Positions 29,380 to 43,141 of a DNA stretch of 64,000 bases are shown in pieces. Numbering within the stretch: position 1 is the first letter of the stretch; each line of letters begins with the position of its first letter. Source of the DNA: Actinobacteria bacterium IMCC19121 (GTDB lineage: Bacteria > Actinomycetota > Actinomycetes > Nanopelagicales > Nanopelagicaceae); the NCBI GenBank assembly GCA_002284895.1, contig CP015605.1:992001-1056000 (forward strand), written 5' to 3'. The notes under the pieces were generated by a model that saw nothing but the letters and a program-made list of their open reading frames with translations, was not told the origin of the DNA and did not search any database. The position numbers and the translations under genes were made by a program.

Positions 29380-30518
29380 AACTACCTCAAGGCTTTGTGG
29401 GAGCTGCATGTGCTGCAGGCTTAAAAAGCACAGGTGCACTTGATTTAACGCTTATTGAAAACAAAGGGCCGTCCTTTTTCGGCACAGCGGTTTTCACATC
29501 AAACAAAGTAGTTGCAGCACCGGTCATTTGGAGCAAGCAAGTAGTTAAAGATCAGATCGTTAGAGCAGTAGTGCTCAACTCCGGCGGGGCCAATGCTTGC
29601 ACTGGACCTCAAGGATTTGCTGACACTCATGCAACTGCCGAGTTAGTAGGGGAGTTACTAGAAGTTTCATCGGGTGAAGTGGTTGTTTGTTCCACTGGCC
29701 TCATTGGTGAATTACTACCAATGGCAAAGATTGAAAGTGGCATTAAATCTATTGCATCAGTTCTTAAGTCTGAGTCACTTCAGGAGTGCGCACAAGCCAT
29801 CATGACAACGGATTCAGTGCCAAAGATTGCACAAGCCAGCCTAGGCAAAGTTGAAGTAGCAGGTATTGCCAAGGGTGCCGGAATGTTAGCTCCGGCTTTA
29901 GCAACAATGCTTTCGGTTGTTATGACGGATGGGCTTGTCAGTTCAAATGCGGCCAAGATATTTGCACAAGTAACGGATCGAACTTATAACCGAATTGATT
30001 CAGATGGTTGTACATCAACTAATGACACAGTGCTCTTTATGGCATCAGGTGCCTCAGGACAGACACTCTCTGATTCAGAATTAGAGGAACTGTTAATGAA
30101 AGTTTGCGGTTCACTTGCGGCACAACTCATAGAAGATGCTGAGGGCTCTACCAAGTCAGTTGCGATTACAGTCAACAGTGCAGTGAGTGAAAAGGATGCT
30201 GTTGAAGTAGGCAGAGCATGTGCTCGCAACAACTTACTCAAGGCAGCAATCTTTGGTGGAGATCCAAACTGGGGCAGAGTGTTAGCTGCCGTTGGCACAG
30301 CAGATGCCCATATGGATCCGCTAACCATTGATGTCGCGCTTAATGGTGTTCAAGTTTGTTCTAACAGCGCACCGGATGCCGATAAGAACGACGTAGATTT
30401 CAGTAATCGGTTGGTAGAAATAGTCATAGATCTAAAGGTTGGCAATGCAAGTGCAACTGTGATGACTAATGATCTCTCACATGACTATGTTCATGAGAAC
30501 TCGGCGTATTCAACATGA
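29376..30518 (+). CDS. argJ: Ornithine acetyltransferase ArgJ
   Basis: Transfers the acetyl group from N-acetylornithine to glutamate, recycling it; some ArgJ enzymes also acetylate glutamate with acetyl-CoA. The 380-residue precursor self-cleaves before Thr177 in KGAGMLAPALATML. The C terminus has the usual KNDVDFSNRLVEIVIDL region. No argA is seen, so a bifunctional role is plausible but unproven. It overlaps argC and argB by 4 bases each. Confidence 0.96.
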   Translation: MKLPQGFVGAACAAGLKSTGALDLTLIENKGPSFFGTAVFTSNKVVAAPVIWSKQVVKDQIVRAVVLNSGGANACTGPQGFADTHATAELVGELLEVSSGEVVVCSTGLIGELLPMAKIESGIKSIASVLKSESLQECAQAIMTTDSVPKIAQASLGKVEVAGIAKGAGMLAPALATMLSVVMTDGLVSSNAAKIFAQVTDRTYNRIDSDGCTSTNDTVLFMASGASGQTLSDSELEELLMKVCGSLAAQLIEDAEGSTKSVAITVNSAVSEKDAVEVGRACARNNLLKAAIFGGDPNWGRVLAAVGTADAHMDPLTIDVALNGVQVCSNSAPDADKNDVDFSNRLVEIVIDLKVGNASATVMTNDLSHDYVHENSAYST

Positions 30519-31300
30519 TCGTCGTTAAATTCGGTGGCCATGCCATGAAGGATGAAGACGGGGCATTTGCTCAGGCAATTGCGGCTGCTCAAGCAACAGG
30601 GGAATACGTTGTTGTTGTGCACGGCGGCGGACCTCAAATCGATGCGGCGTTGAAAACTAAAGGAATTGAGAGTTCATTCATTGGTGGCTTTCGCTACACG
30701 ACTCCCGAGATTTTTGAAGTTGTTGAGACAGTCCTAGCTAATGAAGTCGGCCCAAAGGTTGCACAAACTCTTGTTAAAGGTGGAATTAAGGCGCAAGCCC
30801 TATCTGGTCGCACACTGCCAACTCTGATCGCGAGAAGGAAAACTAGATTGGTAGATGGAAGTAATGCCGATCTAGGGCGAGTGGGCGATGTTGTCAGGGT
30901 CGATGTTTCGGCGCTAAACGAATTAGTCCGTAAAGGAATAGTTCCAGTCGTTGCACCCATTAGTAGTGATGAAGCCGGCTCTGGTGGATTGAATGTGAAC
31001 GCTGATTTAGCTGCTGCAGCTATTGCTGGAGCGTTAGATGCTTCTGCACTCATCGTTATGACTGATGTTGCTGGGATTTATCGTAGTTGGCCAGATACTT
31101 CATCTTTGATTGAATCTATTTCATCGGATGAGCTTAATTCTATAAAGGCAGGGTTTGCCGAAGGTATGGCACCTAAAGTTCAAGCTGCACTGGACGCAGT
31201 TGCAAGTGGTGCCAAAGCGGTAAGAATTATTGATGGCACGGATCCAAATAGCTTTGCGGATGCATTGCTGAGTAAAGGTGGAACATTGGTGATCGCATGA
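30515..31300 (+). CDS. argB: N-acetylglutamate kinase
   Basis: Phosphorylates N-acetylglutamate, the step usually inhibited by arginine. It has 261 residues, somewhat shorter than typical arginine-sensitive kinases with an extended N-terminal helix, so feedback control may be weak (inference). Motifs are VVKFGGHAM, VVHGGGPQID and LNVNADLAAAAIAGAL. It overlaps argJ and argD by 4 bases. Confidence 0.95.
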   Translation: MIVVKFGGHAMKDEDGAFAQAIAAAQATGEYVVVVHGGGPQIDAALKTKGIESSFIGGFRYTTPEIFEVVETVLANEVGPKVAQTLVKGGIKAQALSGRTLPTLIARRKTRLVDGSNADLGRVGDVVRVDVSALNELVRKGIVPVVAPISSDEAGSGGLNVNADLAAAAIAGALDASALIVMTDVAGIYRSWPDTSSLIESISSDELNSIKAGFAEGMAPKVQAALDAVASGAKAVRIIDGTDPNSFADALLSKGGTLVIA

Positions 31301-32466
31301 AAAACACAGATCTCATAAAGCAGTGGAAGAGCACAACACAGAATAATTATGGTGTGCCATCCATAGCTCTTGTAAAGGGCAAAGGAATCGTCGTCACTGA
31401 TGCTGATGGAAAACAGTACTTAGACTTTTTAGGTGGAATTGCAACGAGTGTATTGGGTCATGCGCATCCAGCAATTGTGAAGGCGGTTAGCAAGCAGATT
31501 GCACAGTTAAGTCATGTGAGCAATTTCTATGCCCATCCCAACGCCCTAGCGTTAGCGGCAAAGTTAGTTGAAATGAGCGGTGATAAGAGTGCCCGTGTTT
31601 TCTTTTGCCAATCTGGCGCTGAAGCTAATGAGGCGGCGCTAAAGCTTTCTCGTCGCACAGGACGTAGTCGGATTATTGCTGCGCAAGGTGCTTTCCACGG
31701 AAGAACTATGGGTGCACTTTCACTGACAGGCCAACCTGCAAAGCGCGAACCATTTTTGCCTCTGGTTAAAGGTGTTAAGCATGTTGCATTTGGTGACATC
31801 GAAGCGATGCGCCGTGCAATATCAAGAAAGACTGCAATGGTGATTCTGGAGCCAATCATGGGAGAAGCCGGAGTGATCATTCCATCAGTTGATTATTTGG
31901 CACAGGTGAGAACACTCTGCGATAGATATGGTGTGTTGTTAGTAATTGATGCTGTGCAAACAGGCATGGGTCGCACAGGTGATTGGTTTGGATATGAGTA
32001 CTCAGGGATAAAGCCTGATGTGATTACGTTGGCTAAAGGATTAGGTGGTGGGTTGCCATTAGGGGCGATGATCGCACTCGGAAAAGCAGCATCACTTTTT
32101 AAGGCCGGAGATCACGGCACAACTTTTGGCGGCAATCCCGTAACTACAGCGGCAGGTCTTGCAGCCATCGCAGTCATTGAAAAAGAGAAACTTATTGAAA
32201 AGACTGTTCTTCATCATGAATATCTTTTAACAGAGTTAGCGATGGTCAAAGGTGTGAAGGAAGTGCGCGGAGCTGGTTTGCTGATTGGAATTGAGTTGGA
32301 TACACCTACTGCAAAAGAGTTTGCGGCCAAGATGGCAAAGGCTGGGGTTTTAGTTAATGCGGCCAATGAATCAACTATTCGAATTGCACCTGCTCTCATT
32401 GTTACTCAGGCGCAGCTCGTGAAATTCGTTTCCATCTTTAGAAAGGTGATCAGTGATGGCAAGTAA
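31297..32466 (+). CDS. argD: Acetylornithine aminotransferase
   Basis: A PLP aminotransferase (class III) that makes N-acetylornithine. It has 389 residues. The PLP lysine is in ITLAKGLGGGLPLGAM, and FHGRTMGALSLTGQ and VIDAVQTGMGRTG are also seen. The 3' end overlaps the argR start by about 11-14 bases. In canonical actinobacterial clusters argF follows here; it is absent. Confidence 0.96.
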   Translation: MKNTDLIKQWKSTTQNNYGVPSIALVKGKGIVVTDADGKQYLDFLGGIATSVLGHAHPAIVKAVSKQIAQLSHVSNFYAHPNALALAAKLVEMSGDKSARVFFCQSGAEANEAALKLSRRTGRSRIIAAQGAFHGRTMGALSLTGQPAKREPFLPLVKGVKHVAFGDIEAMRRAISRKTAMVILEPIMGEAGVIIPSVDYLAQVRTLCDRYGVLLVIDAVQTGMGRTGDWFGYEYSGIKPDVITLAKGLGGGLPLGAMIALGKAASLFKAGDHGTTFGGNPVTTAAGLAAIAVIEKEKLIEKTVLHHEYLLTELAMVKGVKEVRGAGLLIGIELDTPTAKEFAAKMAKAGVLVNAANESTIRIAPALIVTQAQLVKFVSIFRKVISDGK

Positions 32467-32938
32467 TGCAACGAATGTTTCTGCGCGCAGAGCTAAGGCT
32501 ATTGCACTGATTCAATCTGGAGTTATTCATTCCCAGTCTGATTTAGTTGTGGCACTCAAGAAGAGTGGATATCGAGTTACTCAGGCAACTGCTAGTAGAG
32601 ATCTCGAAGAAATTGGCGCGGTTCGTGCTCGTGGTCGAGATGGTGAATCTGTCTACCAAATTAGAGAGTCCTCTGATGACGCTCTCTCTCGTATCAATCC
32701 TGTCCCATCAAAGTTGATTCTCTCCGTTGATCACAGCGCCAACTTGGCCGTGATTCACACACCACCAGGAGCTGCTCAGTTCGTTGCAAGTTCACTTGAC
32801 CACGCCAATCTCACAGGTGTTATTGGCACGATTGCAGGCGACGACACGATTATCCTTGTGTCCAAGAAAGCAACAGGTGGAGCGCAATTAGCGAAAGAAT
32901 TACTCGCTTACGCAGCAACTAAGAATGGGAGAAAGTAA
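32456..32938 (+). CDS. argR: Arginine repressor ArgR
   Basis: Represses arginine genes with arginine as co-repressor. It has 160 residues from ATG 32456; a GTG at 32453 is equally in frame. The N-terminal winged helix includes SQSDLVVALKKSGYRVTQATASRDLEEIG, and the C-terminal hexamer and arginine-binding domain includes GTIAGDDTIILV. It is encoded inside the operon it probably controls through the paired boxes at 28301-28338. Confidence 0.95.
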   Translation: MASNATNVSARRAKAIALIQSGVIHSQSDLVVALKKSGYRVTQATASRDLEEIGAVRARGRDGESVYQIRESSDDALSRINPVPSKLILSVDHSANLAVIHTPPGAAQFVASSLDHANLTGVIGTIAGDDTIILVSKKATGGAQLAKELLAYAATKNGRK

Positions 32939-34366
32939 ATGGCGCTCTGGGGTGCACGCTTTAGTGATGGCCCAGCTGATGCTGTCTTTGCACTCTCTCG
33001 CAGTGCTCACTTTGACTGGCGTTTAGCTCCTTATGACATTCGCTCATCCCTAGCTCACTTATCTGTTATGGAATCCAGCAAGTTGGTAGCAAAGGAAGAT
33101 GCGGCAGCTATTCGCGGTGCTCTCAAAGAATTAGCAGTTGAGGTATCAAAGGGCTCATTTGTGGCGCAAGCAGATGATGAAGATGTTCATAGCGCTTTGG
33201 AGCGTGGGCTAACTGCCAAGCTGGGCGCAGTTGGGGGAGCACTTCGTGCTGGGCGCTCTCGCAATGATCAAGTCACAACTGATCTACGTCTCTTTGCCAT
33301 CGATCACATGTTGGAAGTTGCCTCATTAATAACTGCGCTGAATAGTGCAATTTTGAACAAGGCCAGTGAGTATGTCAACGATAGTGCTCCAGGGTTTACT
33401 CATATTCAACATGCACAGCCCGTTTCATTTGGACATGAATTAGCTAAGCACGCACATGCTTTTGCAAGAGATTTGGATCGCATTAACGACTGGTTAAAGC
33501 GCACATCAGTGAGCTCTCTTGGGGCTGGTGCACTTGCCGGTTCTTCACTTCCACTAGATCCAGCACACACTGCAAAAGAGCTTGGTTTTGACTCTAGTTT
33601 TGCTAACAGTATTGATGCCGTTAGTGATCGTGATTATGTTGCCGAAGCATTATTCATCTGCGCAACAATTGGTCTGCACTTATCTCGCATCGGTGAAGAG
33701 TGGACGTTGTGGGCTTCAACTGAGTTTGCTTGGGCAAAAGTGGCCGATGAATACTCAACGGGTTCATCGATTATGCCTCAGAAGAAAAATCCAGACATGG
33801 CAGAACTTGCACGAGGCAAATCTGGTCGACTGATTGGCAATCTGGTTTCGGTCATGACAATGCTTAAGGGATTGCCCTTTGCCTATAACCGCGATCTGCA
33901 AGAAGATAAAGAACCGTTCTTTGACAGTATCGATACATTGCTCCTAACGTTGCCCGCAGTAACTGGCATGGTTGCCACTACCGATTTTGATCGCAAAAAA
34001 ATGGCGCTGGCAGCACCAACTGGCTTCTCTCTTGCTACAGAAATTGCAGATTATTTGGTTCGAAAGAATGTTCCTTTTGCTACTGCGCATGAATCTGCTG
34101 GAAAATGTGTTGCGTTGTGTGAAAAGGGTTCACGTCAATTGCATGAACTTAGCGATGATGAGTTTAAATCTATCCATCCATCTCTAGATGGGGGAGTTAG
34201 AGACGTGCTAAACGTGGCCGGAGCATTGAGTTCACGAACAACTGCCGGAGGAACTGCGCCGGCGTTAGTGGCTGAGCAAATTAAGAGCGCGCTTAAAGAA
34301 AATGCGACGCAATCTAAGAAAATAGCCGACAAAGCGAAGGCCTTTTCAGAGATGATGAGTTCATGA
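32939..34366 (+). CDS. argH: Argininosuccinate lyase
   Basis: The final step of arginine synthesis, releasing fumarate. It has 475 residues. The fumarase-superfamily signature [16 protein letters not shown] is present, as are [13 protein letters not shown] and [15 protein letters not shown]. It begins directly at the argR stop and overlaps tyrS by 4 bases. The usual argG upstream neighbour is missing. Confidence 0.97.
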   Translation: MALWGARFSDGPADAVFALSRSAHFDWRLAPYDIRSSLAHLSVMESSKLVAKEDAAAIRGALKELAVEVSKGSFVAQADDEDVHSALERGLTAKLGAVGGALRAGRSRNDQVTTDLRLFAIDHMLEVASLITALNSAILNKASEYVNDSAPGFTHIQHAQPVSFGHELAKHAHAFARDLDRINDWLKRTSVSSLGAGALAGSSLPLDPAHTAKELGFDSSFANSIDAVSDRDYVAEALFICATIGLHLSRIGEEWTLWASTEFAWAKVADEYSTGSSIMPQKKNPDMAELARGKSGRLIGNLVSVMTMLKGLPFAYNRDLQEDKEPFFDSIDTLLLTLPAVTGMVATTDFDRKKMALAAPTGFSLATEIADYLVRKNVPFATAHESAGKCVALCEKGSRQLHELSDDEFKSIHPSLDGGVRDVLNVAGALSSRTTAGGTAPALVAEQIKSALKENATQSKKIADKAKAFSEMMSS

Positions 34367-35628
34367 ACCTTCTAGAAGATCTACGCTGGCGCGGGCTATT
34401 AGCCCAGTCCACTGATGAGGCGGCTCTGCTTGAATCATTGAAAAAACCCATCACTTTGTATGTGGGCTTTGATCCAACTGCGCCATCACTACATGTGGGC
34501 AATCTCGTAGTTCTTCTTGTTCTACGCCGTTTTCAATTAGCTGGTCACACTCCTATTGCCCTAGTGGGCGGTGCTACAGGATTAGTGGGAGATCCCAGCG
34601 GTAAGAATGAAGAGCGCACACTCAACAGCACTGAAATCGTTGAGGGCTGGGTCAATCGTATTCGCACACAGGTTTCAGCCTTCCTGGATTTTAGTGAAGC
34701 TAAAAATAAGGCCATTGTTGTTAACAATCTTGATTGGACTTCACCCTTGAGTGCCATTGAGTTTTTGCGCGATATTGGCAAGCACTTTAGTGTCAACCAG
34801 ATGCTTTCTAAAGATTCAGTCTCGGCCAGATTAGAAGCTGGTGGAATTTCATACACAGAGTTTTCTTATCAAGTTTTGCAGTCCTATGACTTCTTAGAAC
34901 TCTACCGCCGTAATAACTGCACATTGCAATTAGGCGGCTCAGATCAATGGGGCAACATTGTTGCTGGCTTAGATTTGATTCGCCGCGTTGAGCAGGGAAG
35001 TGGTCATGCACTCACTGTGCCACTGTTGACCAAAGCCGATGGAACTAAGTTTGGTAAAACAGCTGGGGGATCAGTCTGGCTAGATCCTGCGATGACTTCT
35101 CCTTATGCCTTCTTCCAATATTGGTTAAACACTGATGATAAAGATGTCATCAACTTCCTTAAGGTCTTTTCTTTCAAATCTCATGAGGAAATTACGGCTC
35201 TTGAAAATGCACATAAGGAAAATCCTGGTTTGCGTGAAGCCCATCGCGCCCTTGCCCGTGAATTAACTGCACTCGTGCACTCACAAGCAACAACTGATCG
35301 AGTAGAAGCAGCCGCAAAGGCGTTATTTGGTCAGGGAGATCTCACAGAACTTGATGAAGAAACATTGGCAGGTGCACTGGCAGAACTACCTCGCACGACT
35401 GTGTCGAAAAATGATGCGATTCCAACCTGGGTGGATCTCTTAGCAGCAACTGGTGTTGTTGACTCAAAATCAGCAGCGCGCCGTATTGTTAAAGAAGGTG
35501 GCGCATATCTCAATAATGAAAAGATCTTCGGAGAAGATTTTGCACCTCAAAAATCTGACTTTTTATGCGGTAAATATGCGGTTTTGCGAAAAGGCAAGCG
35601 AGACTTAGCCGCTGTGGAGCTGATCTAA
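34363..35628 (+). CDS. tyrS: Tyrosyl-tRNA synthetase
   Basis: A class I synthetase of 421 residues. The HIGH-like motif is PSLHVGNL, and the KMSKS-like motif is KFGKT in [16 protein letters not shown]-terminal S4 RNA-binding domain contains [19 protein letters not shown]. The overlap with argH means arg biosynthesis and tyrS share a transcript. A terminator follows at once. Confidence 0.97.
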   Translation: MNLLEDLRWRGLLAQSTDEAALLESLKKPITLYVGFDPTAPSLHVGNLVVLLVLRRFQLAGHTPIALVGGATGLVGDPSGKNEERTLNSTEIVEGWVNRIRTQVSAFLDFSEAKNKAIVVNNLDWTSPLSAIEFLRDIGKHFSVNQMLSKDSVSARLEAGGISYTEFSYQVLQSYDFLELYRRNNCTLQLGGSDQWGNIVAGLDLIRRVEQGSGHALTVPLLTKADGTKFGKTAGGSVWLDPAMTSPYAFFQYWLNTDDKDVINFLKVFSFKSHEEITALENAHKENPGLREAHRALARELTALVHSQATTDRVEAAAKALFGQGDLTELDEETLAGALAELPRTTVSKNDAIPTWVDLLAATGVVDSKSAARRIVKEGGAYLNNEKIFGEDFAPQKSDFLCGKYAVLRKGKRDLAAVELI

Positions 35629-35640
35629 AAATCGACCTTT

Positions 35641-35673
35641 TTGGCCTAAAACGCTAGCGGGCCAACGTTTTTT
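35641..35673 (+). terminator. Intrinsic terminator after tyrS
   Basis: The arms TTGGCC (35641-35646) and GGCCAA (35660-35665) pair perfectly around a 13-base loop. The sequence CG and TTTTTT (35668-35673) follow. It ends the long argC-tyrS unit. Confidence 0.75.
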
Positions 35674-36126
35674 GATGCATCAGAAGTGGTCGAAAAGCTC
35701 CGAAAACCCCGATTTGACCCCCCTGGGCCTGGGGGTTATAGTTTCCCTCTTGCTGTGAAACGGACGATTGAGGCCGAACAGCATTGATTCCCAGATCTAG
35801 AGCTTCATTGAGCGCGGTTTGACCGTGCCTGCGTGTATGCACTAGGTTTGGCGGTCTGCCCTGAAAAACAGGAGAAATCCTGGGACTCAGTGCGCATCCG
35901 TACCTTGAGAACTCAACAGCGTGCTAATAAGTCAATGCCAATATGTGGCTCTATTTGTCATGCTTTTAGTAGCAAGAAACCAGTGTTTTACACTGCTTTG
36001 ATAGATATCCACGGCAAATAAATACTTCAATGAGGTATGACCGTTAAAAGTTATACCCGTTGATTTCCTTTGGTAATAAGACAAAATAAACGTTAGTTTG
36101 TTTGTCTGTACGCCAGATAAAACTTT
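35674..36126 (+). promoter_or_regulatory. rRNA operon promoter and leader region
   Basis: A non-coding stretch. Promoter P1 has TTGACC (35714-35719), 17 bases, and TATAGT (35737-35742); its spacer is a GC dyad CCCCC-N7-GGGGG (35719-35735). Promoter P2 has TTGACC (35819-35824), 18 bases, and TAGGTT (35843-35848). Downstream, TTGAGAACTCAACAGCGTG (35905-35923) matches a motif that recurs before 23S and 5S. The rest is AT-rich leader, with no gene visible. Confidence 0.75.
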
Positions 36127-41036
<4,910 letters not shown>

Positions 41037-41046
41037 AAAGTTGCTA

Positions 41047-41059
41047 CGCGTCCACTGTG
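41047..41059 (+). other. 23S processing stem, 3' arm
   Basis: CGCGTCCACTGTG pairs perfectly with 37919-37931 across the whole 23S gene. A second hairpin, TCTCGAGA-N5-TCTCGAGA (41064-41084), follows directly. Confidence 0.8.
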
Positions 41060-41093
41060 TGGCTCTCGAGATACGGTCTCGAGATCCACGATC

Positions 41094-41123
41094 AAATGAA
41101 AAGGCTTTGACCCCTTTTCATTT
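41094..41123 (+). other. Perfect hairpin between 23S and 5S
   Basis: AAATGAAAAGG (41094-41104) and CCTTTTCATTT (41113-41123) pair over 11 bases around an 8-base loop. It could be a processing signal or a partial terminator that lowers 5S read-through. A degenerate leader motif, GAAAACTCAATAGCG (41130-41144), lies just before 5S. Confidence 0.65.
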
Positions 41124-41143
41124 TAGACCGAAAACTCAATAGC

Positions 41144-41262
41144 GTTTCGGCGACCATAGCGAGAGGGAAACACCCGGTCCCATTCCGAACCCGGAAGTTA
41201 AGCCTCTCAGCGTCGATGGTACTGCAAGGGTGACCTTGTGGGAGAGTAGAACGTCGCCGGAC
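41144..41262 (+). rRNA. rrf: 5S ribosomal RNA
   Basis: About 119 bases. GTTTCGGCGACCATAGCG at the 5' side pairs with the 3' end CGTCGCCGGAC. The internal CCCGGTCCCATTCCGAACCC and GGGAGAGTAG segments are standard for 5S. Ends are accurate to a few bases. Confidence 0.95.
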
Positions 41263-41271
41263 TTCTTTTAT

Positions 41272-41306
41272 AAAAAGGGGCGCTTTAACGAGCGCCCCTT
41301 TTTTAT
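41272..41306 (+). terminator. Terminator of the rRNA operon
   Basis: GGGGCGCT (41277-41284) and AGCGCCCC (41291-41298) form a perfect 8-base stem with a 6-base loop. It is preceded by AAAAA and followed by TTTTTT, so the stem could extend with A-T pairs. This is the strongest intrinsic terminator in the window. Confidence 0.95.
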
Positions 41307-41349
41307 TTCTCTATCATTTCTTTTGATAAACAAAGATTGGAGTATGACA

Positions 41350-42204
41350 ATGGAAGATAGAAACAAACGTCCATCACGTCCTGCTTCATCGCGCCCATCA
41401 GGGCCAAATAATGCACGCCGGCGTGAAGATTTGCCTGCTCGCGGCGGATCTTCTAATCGCGCCGGAGCTCCGCGCCAAACTCGTGATGGATCAGATCCAC
41501 GCGGTGCGCGTCCGGCACCTATTGATCGCGAACAATCACGTCTTCGTCCACGAATTTTTGAACCAGATATTCCAGATGAGATTACTGGTGAAGAGTTAGA
41601 CAAGTCATTGCGTGCAGAACTGCTATCTCTTTCTGCTGAAAATGCAAAAGTTGTTGCTAGACATTTAGCGTGTGTGAATTTGTATGCAGAAGATGACCCA
41701 CAACGTGCTCATAAGCATGGTGTAGCAGCTGCCCACCACGCAGGTCGTTTAGCTGTTGTCCGTGAATCTGCTGGCTATGCCGCATATCGCGCAGGCCATT
41801 ATGAAATTGCGTTAAAAGAACTACGTGCATCGCATCGAATCTCTGGTGATGTCTCCATGTGGCCGGTAATGGCTGATTGTGAGCGAGGTCTTGGAAACCC
41901 TCTAAAAGCATTGAATTTGGCTGGTTCTGAAGAGGTCAAGCGATTGGCTAAACCTGAAGAGATTGAAATGCGAATTGTTGCATCAGGTGCTCGCCGCGAT
42001 CTTGGTGAATTTGATGCAGCCGTTGTCACACTTACATGCAAAGAGCTCAAAAATGAGCAAGAGGAGTGGGCAGTGCGATTGCGCTATGCCTATGCCGATG
42101 CTCTAGAGGCTGCCGGGCGCAAAGAAGAGTCACAAGAGTGGTTTGCTAAGTGTGCAGAGATCGACACCGAAGAGGTAACCGATGCTGCAGAACGCTGCTT
42201 GTAA
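41350..42204 (+). CDS. TPR-like protein, Rv1691 type
   Basis: With ATG 41350 the product has 284 residues; this start is 7 bases after GGAG, whereas ATG 41344 is too close. The first 75 residues are low-complexity, rich in Arg, Pro, Ser and Gly, and probably disordered. Residues about 85-284 are helical with tetratricopeptide-like pairs such as HHAGRLAVVRESAGYAAYRAGHY and YAYADALEAAGRKEESQEWF. Position between tyrS and tlyA matches M. tuberculosis Rv1691. Function is unknown; protein binding is likely. Confidence 0.8.
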   Translation: MEDRNKRPSRPASSRPSGPNNARRREDLPARGGSSNRAGAPRQTRDGSDPRGARPAPIDREQSRLRPRIFEPDIPDEITGEELDKSLRAELLSLSAENAKVVARHLACVNLYAEDDPQRAHKHGVAAAHHAGRLAVVRESAGYAAYRAGHYEIALKELRASHRISGDVSMWPVMADCERGLGNPLKALNLAGSEEVKRLAKPEEIEMRIVASGARRDLGEFDAAVVTLTCKELKNEQEEWAVRLRYAYADALEAAGRKEESQEWFAKCAEIDTEEVTDAAERCL

Positions 42205-42300
42205 TTAGTTACCCACAGCAAAACTTTTAGGCTTCAACTTTTTGTCGCACCCTCTGGTAATCATCATCCTTTCCGATTAAGCGAAGAGATGAGTTGAATT

Positions 42301-42654
42301 ATGAGTGAGAAAAAGGGCAAGAAGAAGAACGTGGTAATTGAAGTAGAGGAAGAGGATTTCTCCCTTAATGATCTTCTTTTGCGAGGTCGTATTTCTGCTG
42401 CGGCAGTTGAGAAAGAACTACCGTCGGGGGATAGGCTCGTTGAGTTTCGCCTCATTGTTTCTAGAGAGCGACGCGATGGTGTTGACACCTTAGATATAGG
42501 TGCTTGGAGCGCTAAATCCCGGCGAATTGCGCTGACTTTAAAGCCCGATGAATGGGTTGAAGTATCAGGTGCAGTACATAGGCGTTTTTGGACTGGTGCT
42601 GGTGGACTTGCAAGCCGTTGGCAGGTTGAAGCCGTTAAGATTTCTCGAATTTAG
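42301..42654 (+). CDS. SSB-like OB-fold protein
   Basis: A 117-residue protein. After a lysine and acid-rich N terminus (about 25 residues), it resembles the single-stranded DNA-binding fold: LLLRGRISAAAVEKELPSGDRLVEFRLIV, VDTLDIGAWSAKSRRIA, and VEVSGAVHRRFW. It lacks the acidic C-terminal tail tip that recruits partners in true SSB. Similar short proteins exist in other actinobacteria. It is probably an accessory, not the main, SSB (inference). Confidence 0.65.
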   Translation: MSEKKGKKKNVVIEVEEEDFSLNDLLLRGRISAAAVEKELPSGDRLVEFRLIVSRERRDGVDTLDIGAWSAKSRRIALTLKPDEWVEVSGAVHRRFWTGAGGLASRWQVEAVKISRI

Positions 42655-42655
42655 A

Positions 42656-42668
42656 TAGGCTTGCGGGT
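42656..42668 (+). promoter_or_regulatory. Leaderless promoter -10 before the lysine-rich protein
   Basis: TAGGCT (42656-42661) lies 7 bases upstream of ATG 42669 and no ribosome binding site separates them. It begins immediately after the previous stop codon. Confidence 0.4.
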
Positions 42669-42974
42669 ATGGCCAATGACATTTTTTCAACACTTCGCAC
42701 CTACCTCAGCAAAGTAACTGATGGGGATAAGAACGCATCAGAAGTAGCCTCCACGGTCAATCAATGGCTGCGTGAAGGTGGCGAGGCGTTGAAAATCAAA
42801 ATTGAAGATGAAGTTGAACGCTCCGTTTCTAAAATGGGTTTTGTTAAACGCGGAGAATTCGAAGCTCTTAAAGAGGAAGTTGCGCGTCTGAAAATGAACA
42901 AGCCGATCAAGAAGGCTGCGCCAGTCAAGAAAACTGTGAAAAAAGCTGCGACTAAGAAAGCGAGCAAAAAATGA
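42669..42974 (+). CDS. Coiled-coil protein with Lys/Ala-rich tail
   Basis: I do not recognise a named family with certainty. The 101 residues have a helical N-terminal part, a short coiled coil (VKRGEFEALKEEVARLKM, about 58-75), and a tail of about 25 residues made of Lys, Ala, Pro, Val and Thr. The coiled-coil segment recalls UbiK/BMFP-type accessory proteins. The tail recalls histone H1-like nucleic-acid-binding tails. It overlaps the next small gene by 4 bases, so it belongs to the tlyA operon. Confidence 0.7.
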   Translation: MANDIFSTLRTYLSKVTDGDKNASEVASTVNQWLREGGEALKIKIEDEVERSVSKMGFVKRGEFEALKEEVARLKMNKPIKKAAPVKKTVKKAATKKASKK

Positions 42975-43132
42975 CAACTAACTCTGAACATACACAAGGT
43001 GAGAATTTAGTAGAAGAAGTTCGTAGCGAATTAGTCGAAATCGATTCTATGAATGTCAATGATCATGGTGATCGCTATGAGCAGTTGCATCAGAAATTAT
43101 CTACTGCTCTTTCTTCCATTGATGGGTTGTAA
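42971..43132 (+). CDS. Conserved 53-aa small protein, Rv1693-like
   Basis: ATG 42971 overlaps the preceding stop (ATGA) and TAA ends at 43132, giving 53 residues. The protein is acidic and helical: residues about 12-53 contain LVEEVRSELVEID, DRYEQLHQKLSTALSSIDGL. Small proteins with the same ending, helix-Y/F-E-x-L/V-H-x-x-L, sit directly before tlyA in mycobacteria (Rv1693) and streptomycetes. Function is unknown. Confidence 0.75.
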   Translation: MTTNSEHTQGENLVEEVRSELVEIDSMNVNDHGDRYEQLHQKLSTALSSIDGL

Positions 43133-43141
43133 GTAGGTCAC

